Shown here: in pieces, positions 18,241 to 30,700 of the stretch | How positions within the stretch are numbered: the stretch's first letter is position 1 | How the letters are laid out: every line of letters begins with the position of its first letter | NCBI GenBank assembly: GCA_009797885.1 | Contig: WNKP01000010.1 | Coordinates: forward strand, 1-64,000 | Reading direction: 5' to 3' | Source of the DNA: Flavobacteriaceae bacterium GF1 | Lineage (GTDB): Bacteria; Bacteroidota; Bacteroidia; Flavobacteriales; Flavobacteriaceae | Length of the DNA stretch: 64,000 bases | Translations under genes and position numbers: made by a program | Notes under the pieces: model-generated | Database searches by the model: none | What the model saw: the letters and a program-made list of their open reading frames with translations, nothing else | Told to the model about the DNA's origin: nothing

Positions 18241-18581
18241 TTGACAGAAGCCAAATTACACCTGCCGTACCAAAGGATAACGGCAAAAATCGAGGAATAC
18301 CTCAGTGATAAAAAAGTTAACCCTATTTATCAAGGAATCCCGTTCAAATCCGGGGCACTGAAGGAATTTCAGGCGCCAAAACGGTTTTACGGTAAAATAT
18401 GCCCTTTTGGAACCCAATGTTCATAACAATGGGGCCTACCCTTTGCATTGGTAATGGCCTTCCAAAAAATAGCAAAGGGAGCCCCAATTGTGTCTTTCCG
18501 TTCACCGGCAACTTTTACACTGAGGATGTGGTTGAAGCCAAACGCCAACCCCTCCAATCCTTGCAGGTCGGTGCCGTATGA
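18241..18581 (+). pseudogene. Possible decayed gene remnant downstream of the ATPase
   Basis: A TTG-started frame (18241-18426) gives KEFQAPKRFYGKICPFG, vaguely like the start of an HNH nuclease of Septu/retron type (GKCAYC). After a frame change, the phase at 18399-18581 reads NSKGSPNCVFPF, vaguely like its later CNxxK..FP segment. No frame is open across both. It could equally be chance. It is listed because a nuclease partner is what the ATPase context would predict. Confidence 0.15.
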
Positions 18582-18741
18582 TGCCGATCAATCTCCAAAG
18601 CTATCCGTTGCCCCAGCACCGATACTGGACATTGAAAGACTGCCCTCCTTTAATGGCCCGGAAGGGGGCATATGCGTTTCAGTGCCCAGTGCGATGCTTC
18701 TATTACTTTCTTTTGGAACATCAATCGTTCTTGTTCGTTTT

Positions 18742-21700
18742 TTATCGGTTCAGATAAACAATCCCCTGTACTGGTGGTGTGGTACCGTCCCCGAAGTCTA
18801 TCGTATAAAAGTATACGCCGTTGGGCAATTTACCATCCCCCAGGACAAGGCCCCGATCGGCGCTACCGTCCCAATCCGGTGTGCTGATGTTCCCTTCGTA
18901 CACCATGGAACCATTACGGTCATAGACCGACAGGCTATAATTGGGATAATCGTTCCTTAGCCAGGAAATGGAAAAGGTATCGTTGACCCCATCACCGTTC
19001 GGAGAGAAGCCGAGTTTGTCCGCTTCGGGTAGTTCTTCGCAGCCCCGCATGCTTATGCTTATGGCCACTGCAACCCGCTCGGAAATACATCCATTAGCAT
19101 CTTCCAACAATCCGTAGTAGATGGTACCGTCCTCAAGGGGAACATCGCTCTCCAATTCCACGGTGCTGTCCTCATCCGAATACCAGCGTATGGTGCCATC
19201 ACCAGAGGCCACCAAATCCGATACCGTGGCGTTGTCCAAAGCACAGAACAGCTGTTCGCCCTCCGTATCTAGAACAGGCACCTCATGAAGAAAGGCCGTG
19301 GTGGTACCCGTAATGGTACAGCCATTGGCCAGGGTCACCCTAACGGTGAACTCCTCCCCATCCGAGACATTGGTCACTTCCGGGTTTTGTATATCAGGGT
19401 CGTTGAATATGGCATTTCCATTACTGGTCCACGACCATGCCGCTCCCAATCCACTTATTTCATCCAATTGTAGGGCGAAGCCCGGGCAGATCGGTCCGCT
19501 ATTGGTCACAATGGTCAACGCTGTAGTTGTATCCTGGACCGTTACCGTAGCGGTACAACTGGCCATATTCCCACTGCTGTCGGTCACGGTAAGGGTTACC
19601 GTGTTCTCCCCAACCTCGGAACAGCCAAAATTGGTCCTATCCAGGGAAAGGGACACCGTACCACTGTTGTCAAACGAGCCATTGTCCACATCTGCCGCAG
19701 CAATCGTCGCACTTCCCGTTTCGTCCAGCTCCAAGGTAATGTCCTGGCAAATGGCCGTTGGGGCCAGGTTGTCCTCCACGGTAATCTCGGCTTCGCAGGT
19801 GGTTGTATTGTTGCTACCATCGGTCACCGTCAGGGTCACTGTGTGCGTGCCAAGGTCGGTGGCCGTAAAACTGCTCTGGGACAGGTCCAAAGAAACATCC
19901 CCGCAGGCATCACTGGAACCATTGTCCACAAAGGCCGCATCCAAGGTTGCCGTGCCATCGGTACCCAGTTCCAGGGTTGCCGCCTGGCATACGGCAGTCG
20001 GTATGGTAATATCCCTTACCGTAATGGTCTGGGTCACCTCAATATGGTTTCCTGTCGTATCGCTCACCCTATAGGTCCGGATAATCATTCCCGGCGTACT
20101 GGTGTCATCGCCTATATGGGTAACCGTTGGTGTTCCACAGTTGTCGGCTTCGTCCGCCACCACCGTGGTATCCACGGCAGGGATATCGGATGCGCACTCT
20201 ACGTTTATCGGTGATGGATTGCCCGCTGTTGGGGAAATCTTGTCCTCCACCGTTACCGTAGCGGTGCAGGTGACCGTATTGTTACTGCCATCCGCCACCG
20301 TTAGGGTCACTATGCGCTGTCCCAACCCGGAACAGTCAAAGGTGTCCGTATCCAGGGAAAGGGTCACGGTACCACTGTTGTCAAACGATCCGTTGTCCAC
20401 ATCTGCCGCAGCAATCGTTGCACTACCCGTTGCGTCCAGTTCCACACCAATGTCCTGACAAATGGCCGTTGGGTCCACGCCGTCCACCACAGTGACCGTG
20501 GTATCGCAGGTGGTTATGTTATCGCCGTTGTCCCGCACTGTTAGGGTCACCGAGTTCGTACCAAGGTGAGTGGCATCAAAGCTGCTTTGGGACACATTCA
20601 AGGAGGCAATACCACAATTATCACTGGAACCGTTATCCAAAGAGTTGGCATCCAGAGTGGCCGTACCGTCGCTGCCCAGTTCAAGTTCTACGGCCGTCTT
20701 GCATACGGCTGTTGGCGGGGTTACATCCTCTATTGTAATGGTCTGCGTCACATCAATATGGTTCCCTGCGGCATCACTCACCCTATAGGTCCGGACAATC
20801 GTTCCCGGAGTACTGGTGTCATCGCCCGTATGGGTGACCGTTGGTGTCCCACAATTATCGGCTTCATCGGTCACCACTGCGGTATCCACAACAGGAACAT
20901 CGGACACACACTCTACATCGACCGATGTTGGATTGCTCGCCGTTGGGAAACTATTGTCCTCCACGGTTACCGTAGCGGTGCAGGTAGCACTATTGCTACT
21001 GCCATCCTCCACTGTCAGGGTTACGGTGTGATCACCAATCCCGGAACAGTCAAAAGTGTCCGTATCCAGGGAAAGGCTTACGTTGGTGCCACTATTGTCA
21101 AAAGAGCCATTGTCAACCTCCGAAGCTGTAATCGTTACACTTCCAGTTGCATCCAGTTCCGCGGTAATGTCCTGGCAAATGGCCGTAGGTTCCGCACCGT
21201 CCACCACAGTGACCGTGGTATCACAAAAGGCAATATTGCCACTGGTATCCTCCGCAGTAAGGGTCACCGTGTTATCACCAATGTGGGAGGTATCAAAGCT
21301 GCTTTGGGAAAGGCTTAGTGAAATCGAACAGTTATCACTCGAACCGTTGTCCACATCATCGGTCGTTAGCGTAGCCGTACCACCGCTGCCCAATTCGAGC
21401 TCCACTGCAGTCTTGCATAGGGCCGTCGGCCGGGTATTGTCCCCTACTGTTACCGTGGCCGTGCATTCGGCCGTATTGCTGCTGTCATCCGTTACGGTAA
21501 GGGTCACCGTGTTATCGCCGATATCGGAACAGCCAAAAGTATTCTTGTTCAAGGCAAGGGAGACTTCGGTTTTACTGTTGTCGAACGAGCCGTTGTCAAT
21601 GTCCGATGTGGCAATCGTTGCGCTGCCCGATGCGTCCAGTTCCACGCTAATGCCCTGGCATTCTGCGGTGGGAACCGTAACATCTTCCACGGTCACCGCA

Positions 21701-24700
21701 GTGGTACAATTGTTCGTATTCCCATTGACATCCCTTACGGCAAGGGTAACTGTGTTCACACCCAAATCTGCTGTTGTAAAGAAGTCATTGGATATACTCA
21801 AGGAAACGTTCCCACAGGCATCACTGGAACCGTCGTCCACAAGGTCGGCCGTCAAGTTGGCCTCACCGTTCTCATCCAATTGGATCGTTGCAAACTTACA
21901 CCGCGCCGAAGGGGCCGTCTCGTCCTTCACGGTTACCGTTGCCGTGCAGGTGGCCGTGTTACCTATAGTGTCGGTCACCGTAAGGGTCACTGGCTGCGGC
22001 AGTGCTACATCGGAACAGCTAAAACTTGCCTTGTCCAGGGACAGGGAGGCAATGCCATCACTATCGGACGAGCCGTTGTCGATGTCAGACGTCGTAATTG
22101 TCGCACTGCCCGCATCGTCCAATGTCACCGTAATATCCTGGCAGACCGCTATGGGTGCTGAGGCGGACAATACGGTAACGGTAGTTACACAGGTTTGTTC
22201 GTTGTCGCTGCCATCGGTCACGGTAACGGTCACCGCATTATCACCGAGGTCGGCGGTCGTGAATTGGGTTTTGGATACCTCCACCTGGACAGTCCCGCAG
22301 GTATCGGAACCACCGCCCACTTGGGAAGTACTGGTCAGGTTGCCAACTCCACTGGAGTTTAGTCGAACCGTCGCCGTCTGGCATTCCGCCGTGGGCAGGG
22401 TCACGTCCACTACCGTAACGTCCGTGGTGCAGGTGGCCGTAGTGCCAACAATATCGGTTACCGTAAGGGTCACCGTCTGTAATGTCCCCACATTGAAACA
22501 GGTGAAATCGGTAGTGTCCAGGGAAAGGGACACCGCACCACCATTATCGGAAGAGCCATCGTCCAAAGCTTCCGGTTCTATCGTCACACTGCCTTCATCG
22601 TCCAACTCCACGGTGATTGCGTCCTTACAGGAAGCTACGGGCGCCAGGTTCGACAACACGTTTACCGTGGTATCGCAGGTATCCGTGTTGCCATTGGAGT
22701 CGGTCACCGTAAGGGTTACGGTGTTCGGACCCAGGTTGGCGGCCGTAAAGCTTTTGGTATCTATGTCCAGGTCAACGTTCCCACATTTATCATAGGAACC
22801 GTTGTCCACACGGGCCGCATCCAGGGTAGCCGTATCGTTGGAGTCCAGTTCCAGCGTTACCGATACCTGGCATACGGCCGTCGGTGCCTGGCTTTGTTTG
22901 TTATCGCCACTGATTTTGAAGGGGGAATCGTTCAGTTCGGCACGTTCGGCAAAGGCACTACAGTATTGCAGGTTATAGGCTTGGATGGTCACAGCGTTAT
23001 TGAAGGTCTTGCTGTGCCAACCCTTTAGCGTGGCGTCCCAGTTCTCTACGGAGAGTCCAGCGGTATGGAGCATATACTCGGCATCGTTCAACTGCCCCAG
23101 GTCCCACTCCCCCAGATTCTGGTTAAAGGCGCGTGCTCTATGAAACATATAATCCATATGGTTGACCTTGCTGGTATTCCAGGAACCAATGTTCCCGTTA
23201 AAGGAAGATGCCTCCCGGAACATACCGCTCATTCTGGTCACGTTGCTCGTGTCCCAGGCACTGATGTCCTGATCAAAGGCGGTTGCATTCCAGAACGTAT
23301 TGAACATACTGGTCACGCTGCTTGTATTCCAGGAAGTGACGTCCCCGTTAAAGGAAGATGCAAAGGCAAACATATAGGTCATGTGGATTATGTTGCTTGT
23401 ATCCCAGGAACTAAGGTCCGCATTAAGGGAAGTTGCTCCATGAAACATATGGCCCAAATTTGTTATAAGGGTCAGGTCTGGAGCGTCGGTCGCCAAAACG
23501 TTCATATTGGTACAGTCCCAAAATGCAGCCGCTAGATTAGTCCAGGATATGTCGCCCCATTGATCTATGGAAAGGAGCTTATCGTGGTCCCCACCGTGGA
23601 GCCTACTGTTGAACTGAATACCCCGTAGCTTCATGTTTTCGGTGGGCGATGCATCGCGAAGGGCCACCTGTATCACTCCGGCGGTATGGCCATGAGTGGT
23701 CACGTTCACGGTCATATGATCTCTTATGCCCTGCAATTCGTAACTGCCATCAGCACCCAAATCTATATCGTATGTCCCGAAGGCGGGGATGGTGAAAGAG
23801 TTCGCATCGGAAGCGCCGTTTCCGCCGGTCCTGGTCGTGTCCCAAGTGGTGACAAACGTTACGGAATCCAACACGGTCACTGTGGTCTCGCATTCTTTTT
23901 CGTTACCATACTTATCGGTCACCGTAAGGGTCACCGCGTTTGCCCCGAGATCGTCAATTGTAAAGCCGGTCTTGGATATCGTGAAGGAAACATCCCCACA
24001 GACATCACTGGAACCGTTATCCAAATCAACAGCATCCACCGTAGCTCCAAGGACGCCGCCAGTATCCGCTTGAAGTGTCACGCTCACCGCTTTACACTGG
24101 GCATCAGGAAGATCTTTTTCATGATCATCACCGGTAATTTTGTTGCCAAAATCATTGCGCTCGGTACTGGCTTCGCAGTATTCCAGTCCAGAGGCCCCAA
24201 TGGTGACGGTAAGGGTATTGTGGAAGTTCTCGTTGTGCCAGCCAATCAGTGTGGCATCCCAATTGCCCTGGGAGAGTCCACTGCCGTTGAGCATATCGGT
24301 ACCATTGGTCAACGCCCCCAGATTCCATGTCCCCAAGTTCTGATCAAAGGCACTGGCATCCTTGAACATAGAGGACATATCGGTTACGCTACTGGTGTCC
24401 CAGGAACCGATATTCTGGTCAAAGGCACTGGCACCATTGAACATACTGACCATATTCATCACGTTGGCCGTGTTCCAGGAACTGATGTCCGCGTTAAAGG
24501 CACTTGCCCCGAAAAACATGAAGGCCATATTGGTCACATTGCCCAGATTGGGGACATCGCTCGCCAAAACATTCATTTCGGCACAGCCGTAAAATGCATT
24601 TTCCATGGTGGTCCAGTTAATGTCACCCCATTGGTCCACGGAAAGCAGTTTAAGGACATCATCCGTATTGTTGAACTGTATTCCGGTAAGGTTCCCCGTC

Positions 24701-27700
24701 CCAGCCGAGGTAATGGCATTGCGAAGGGCCACTTGTATTTCGCCTGCCGCATAATTCGTATTGGTAGCAGGATTGGTATAGGCAGTGATATCTATGGTAA
24801 TGCTCCCGTTCCCGCCTTGGGCGTACAGGTCATAGGTACCATCATTGCCCACGTCCACATCGTAGGTCCCCAGGGCGGGGATGGTGATGGAGCTACTACC
24901 GGACGTACCGGAATTTTCCGTGTCCCAGGTGGTGACAAATACACTTGCGGGGTCTTCCACGATTACCATGGCGTCACAGGTTTCTGAGTTGCCATTGGGA
25001 TCGATCACCGTAAGGGTCACCGTATTCACCCCAAGGTCGGCTGTCGTAAAGTCGGTTTCGGATAGGCTCAAGACGACGGTCCCACAGGCATCGTTGGAAC
25101 CGTCATCCACATGATCAGTGGTCAAGGTGGCCGTACCACCATCCAGTCGAATTGTCGCCACCTTGCACAGTGCCGTTGGCTTGATCGTTTCTGCACTATC
25201 GCCAGCAAAGGTAAAGGTCGTCATTGCGGCACGCTCGTCGCCAGCAGTGCAATAGATCAAATTAGAGGCACCGATGGTAGTGCTGTTCGTGAAGCCCAGG
25301 ACTTCCCAACCAATCAAGGTGGCGTCCCAGTTGGCCACTGAGAGCCCACTGTTGTCGAGCATGTTGGCCCCACCTCCACTGGTCAATAACCCCAGGTTCC
25401 AATTCCCCAGGTTCTGGTCAAAGGACGTGGCATTGGCAAACATATTGGCCATATTGGCCACGCCAGTCGTATTCCAGGCGGAGAAGCTTGTTGTCCCGGT
25501 AAGTGTGGTACAGCCGTTAAACATATTGGCCATACTGATCACGTTACCCAGGTTAGGGGTATCGGTTGCCACTACGTCCAGGTTGGAACAGCCATAAAAT
25601 GCGCCTTCCAAGGAGCTCCAAGCTATACTGTTTCCCCATTGGTCCACGGAAAGGAGCTTAAGCTTATCCCCCGTATCATTGAACCGTATCCCGGTCAGGT
25701 TCCCCGTCCCGGCCACGGTAATGGCATTACGAAGGGCCACTTGTATTTCCCCGGCAGTATAGTTCGTATTGGTCCTGGGATCGATATAGGTGGTAATATC
25801 TATGGTAATGTCCCCGTTTCCACCTTGGGCAAATAGGTCATAGGTGCCATCATTTCCCACATCCACGTCATAGGTACCTATGGCGGGAATGGTGATGGAA
25901 TTGTCCTCGGATGCACCGGAATTTTCCGTGTCCCAGGTAGTCACGAACAGGCTTGCGGAATACAAGACTGTGACCGTACTCGTACAGGTATTTGTGTTCC
26001 CGTTGGGGTCGGTCACCGTAAGGGTTACCATTTCCTCCCCAATGTCGGCAGTCGTAAATTCGGTTTTGGATAGGCCAAAGGAAAGGGTCCCGCAGGCGTC
26101 GCTGGAACCGTTGTCCACAAGGGAGGTATCCAGGATGGCTTCGTCGTTATTGTCCAGTTGGATCGTTACCGCTGTATGGCAAGAGGCCGTCGGCAGGGTA
26201 GTTTCTGCGCTGTCACCAATAATTTTGGTGCCAAAATCGGCACGCTCGGTGCCGGCCCTACAGTAAACCAAGCCGGAGGCACCAATGGTGGGGAAATTGG
26301 ATGCATTATGGTAGCCCTTGGCGTGCCAGCCTTCGATGGTGGCGTCCCAGCTGTCCTGGGAAAGACCACTGCTATTGAGCATATTGGTACCACCCCCACT
26401 GGTCAACTGCCCCAAATCCCAATCCCCCAGGCTCTGGTCAAAGACGATGGTACCTTGAAACATATGGGCCATATTGGTCACGTTACTGGTGTTCCAGCCG
26501 GAAAAGTTGTTGATGTCCGTCCCTGTAAGGGAATTGCACCCAAAAAACATGTAGGACATATTGGTCACATTGCCCAGATCAGGGGTGTCGGTCGCCAGAA
26601 CGTCCATATTCCGGCACCCTTCAAATGCACTGTCCATGGTGGTCCACTTGATGTCGCCCCATTGGTCCACAGAAATAAGTTTCTGCGTATCGCCTACTCC
26701 GTTAAACTGTATCCGGTCCAGGGTCTTGGTCCCGGTCCCAATCCCAGAGGCGGCATTCCGAAGGGCCACTTGTATTTCCCCTGCGGCATAGTTATAGGTT
26801 GTCACATCCACGAGTAGGGTTTGACTCACTACTTGGTCCGTCAGTTCATAGGTGCCATCATTGCCCAGATCCACATCGTAGGTGCCCACGGCGGGAATCA
26901 TGATGGAATTGCTATCGGAATTACCGGATTTGGTCGTGTCCCATGTGGTGACAAATACACTTGTGGGATCTTCCACGATCAACGCGGTCGTACAGGTACT
27001 TGTATTGTCGTTGGCATCGGTCACCGTAAGGGTCACGGTGTTCACCCCAAGCTCGGCGGTGGTAAAGGTCCTGTTGCTAACAGCAACGCCACTGGCATTG
27101 GATACCGTAAAGGTAACGCCTCCGCAGTCATCAAAGGAACCGTCGTCCAGGGAATCGGCCTCCAGGGTGGCGCTGCCACCGTCTTCCAATCGAAGGGTCA
27201 AGGTGGTCTTGCATTGGGCCGTTGGAGTGACATTCTCTGCGCTGTCCCCGGTAATATAGGTGGTAAATGCGTCCCGTTCAGCAGTGGCTGTGCAGTAGAC
27301 CAGGCCAGAGGCCCCGATAGCATTGAAAGTAGGTGTGCTATGGAAGCCTTGATTGTACCAGCCGATGATGGTAGCATCCCAATTGGCAATGGAGAGTCCA
27401 CTGCCGTTGAGCATATCGGTACCTTCGGTCAACTGTCCCAGGTCCCAGTTGCCCAGGTTCTGGTCAAAGGCACTGGCACCATTGAACATGCTGCCCATAT
27501 CGGTCACATTGACGGTATTCCAGGAGCCAATATTCTGGTTAAAGGCTGTGGCACCATTGAACATGTTGCCCATATCGGTCACATTGGCCGTGTTCCAAGA
27601 ACCAATGTCCTGATTAAAGTTGCTTGCACCTGAAAACATAAAGCTCATATCGCTCACTCCATTCAGGTTGGGGACGTCGGTCGCTTCCACGGTTAGATTG

Positions 27701-30700
27701 GCACAGCCATAAAATGCCTTTTCCATGGTGCTCCAGGCAATGCCACTACCCCATTGTTCCACGGAGAGGAGCTTAAGCTTATCATCCGTATTGTTGAACT
27801 GTATCCCGGTCAGGGCCCCGGCACCAGAGGTGGCACTACGAAGGGCCACTTCTATTTCCCCAGCGGTATAATTGGCATTATTGTTTGTAGGGTCCGTATA
27901 GGCGGTGATATCTATGGTGACCGATCCTGTTGTGCCCAACAGTCCAGGTTCGTAGAGGCCATCATTGCCCACATCCACGTCATAAGTCCCTATTGCGGGG
28001 ATGGTAATGGAGTTGTCGTCGGAGGTGCCATTATTGGTGGTTTTCCATTTGGTGACAAATACTCCTGTCGCCTGATCCACCACAGCGACCGTAGCAGTGC
28101 AGGTGCTGGTATTGTTGTTGGGGTCGGTCACCGTGAGGGTCACCGTTTCCGTGCCGGCGGTCGTAAAGGCGGTTTTGGACAACTGCAAGGAGACGTTGCC
28201 GCAGGTATCGCTGGAACCGTTATCCACAAGATTTGTGGTCAGGGTGGCCGTGCCACTGGAGTCCAGTATGAGTACCGCATCCTTGCACAGGGCCGTTGGA
28301 TCAATATCCTCCGGGGTATCACCAGTAATTTTGGTGCCAAAATCAGCACGTTCAGTGGTGGCTTCGCAATAGACCAGGTTGTTGGCACCGATGGTGGTGC
28401 TAAGCGTAGTATGGAAGCCCTGCTCATGCCAGCCTTTGATCGTAGCGTCCCAATTGGCCACGGAGAGCCCACTGTCGGTGAGCATATTGGTACCATTGGT
28501 CAAACTGCCCAGGTCCCAATCCCCCAGGTTCTGGTTAAAGGAGTCTGCACTAAAGAACATATCCAACATACTGGTCGCGCTACTGACGTTCCAAACGCTA
28601 ATATCCTGGTTAAAAGCGTTTGCATTTTTGAACATATTAAACATAACCCTTACACTACTGATGTTCCAACCACTGATGTCCCCGTTAAAGACAAGTGCTT
28701 GATTAAACATGTTGGCCATAGTGGTCACGCTGCTGGTTTCCCAAGAGCCGATGTCCTGATTAAAGACCCATGTATTTGCAAACAGCCCTGCCATGTTTGT
28801 CACCTTAGCCGTGTTCCATGAACTGATGTCCGCGTTAAAAGCATTTGCTTGCCAAAACATACTGTTCATGTTGGTCACGTTTCCAGTATCCCATGAACCG
28901 ATGTCCCCGTTGAAGACTTGTGTATCTGCAAACATCCAGTTCATAAGGGTTACACTACTGGTATCCCAGGAACTAACGTTCCCGTTAAATGCATTTGGGA
29001 GTCGGAACATATCAAACATAGCACTCATATTGGTCACGTTGCTAGTGTTCCAGGCGGAGAAATCCTCATCTTCAAGTGCAGTACACATCATAAACATTTC
29101 GGCCATGTTGGTCACGCCACTCAGGTTGGGGGCATCGGTGGCGTTGATTCTTAAGTTGCTACAACCACTGAATGCTTGTTGCATAGTGCTCCAGGCTATT
29201 GCGCTGCCCCATTGGTCCACGGAGCGTAGCTTATCCTTATCCCCTCCGTTGTTGAAATATATCCTGGTTAGTCCCCCAGTCCCAGCAGTATTGCGAAGGG
29301 CCACCCGTATGTCCCCGGCGGCAAAGCCATAATCGGCGATATTCACGGTCAGTGACCCAGTCTGGCCCTCTATATCGTAGTTGCCATCATCCCCCAAATC
29401 CACATCATAGGTTCCCGAGGCGGGAATGGTGAAGGAGGTATCTGAATCGGTCGTCCTCCAGGTGGTAACGAAGGCCGTTGTGGGATAAGCCTCCACGGTG
29501 ACCGTGGTCTCGCAGGTGCCCGTGTTGCCATTGCCGTCGGCCACCGTTAGGGTAACCGTTTTGGAACCTACATCGGCCGTTGTAAAGGTGTCCGTGGACA
29601 TACTGAAATCGGTGATAGTGCCACACTCATGGGTGGAACCATCGTCCAAAAGGACTGCATCCAAGGTGGCCGTACCGGTGTTATCCAGTCGTACTGTTGC
29701 CGTTTTGCACGAGGCTGTTGGTGTACTTCTTGGGCTATCGCCATAAATGTTGAAGCTCATCGCGGCGCGTTCGTTTCCGGCCTCACAGTAGACCAGGCCA
29801 TGGGCGCCGATACTAGCGCCATTGGAGAGGCCCTTGCTGTGCCAACCCTTGAGCGTGGCATCCCAGTTCGCCTCGGAGAGCCCGGTACCGCTGAGCATGG
29901 CAGCTCCATTGCCCAAACTGGCCATGTTCCAGGCCCCAAGGTTCTGGTCAAAGGAACTCGCCCCATTGAACATGCTTTCCATATCCTGCACCTTGCCCAC
30001 GTTCCAGGAACTGAGGTCCTGGTTAAAGGCCCTTGCGTCATGGAACACCGACCACATGCTCCCCACATTGCCCACATCCCAAGTACTGAGGTCCCCGTTA
30101 AAGGAGGTCGCGCCCCAGAACAGGTAATCCATCAACGATAAACTGGACGTGTTCCAGCCAAGGTCCTGGTCAAAGGACGTTGCGAAACCGAACATGCCCT
30201 CCATATCCCTCACGCTGGACACGTTCCAGGAACCGATGTCCTGGTTGAAGGCGCTTGCTCTGGTGAACATATAGATCATGGTGGTCACATTGCCCACATC
30301 CCAGGAACCGATGTCCCCGTCAAAGGCGGTCGCGCCGTTGAACACGGCTCCCATATCCGTTACATTGGCCGTGTTCCAGCTGGCGAGGGAGCCCAGTTTC
30401 CCCGTAAGCGAGGTACAGCCTTGGAACATTCGTCTCATACTGGTCACGTTGCCCAGATCGGGCGCATCGAGTGCCTTGATCTCCAGATTGCCACAGCCAA
30501 TGAATGCCTCTTCCATGGTGGTCCAGGCGATGCCGCTGCCCCATTGGTCCACGGAGAGCAGCTTGCTGCCCCCTCCCCTGAACCCGGTCAGGGACCCGGA
30601 ACCCGCATTGCGAAGGGCCACCTTTATTTCCCCGGCAGAATAGCCATAGGTACTGATATCCACGGTAGTGGTCCCGGTCTGGTCGAACAGGTCAAAGGAA

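Noticed and set aside
21056-22795. Long open frame (579 codons) opposite the giant gene, and others such as 19298-20074, 23686-24987 and 27754-28821
   Set aside because: These are antisense to a repetitive coding gene. Their peptides are themselves low-complexity mirrors of the repeats (runs of Val, Ser, Thr) with no independent domain, signal peptide or promoter.
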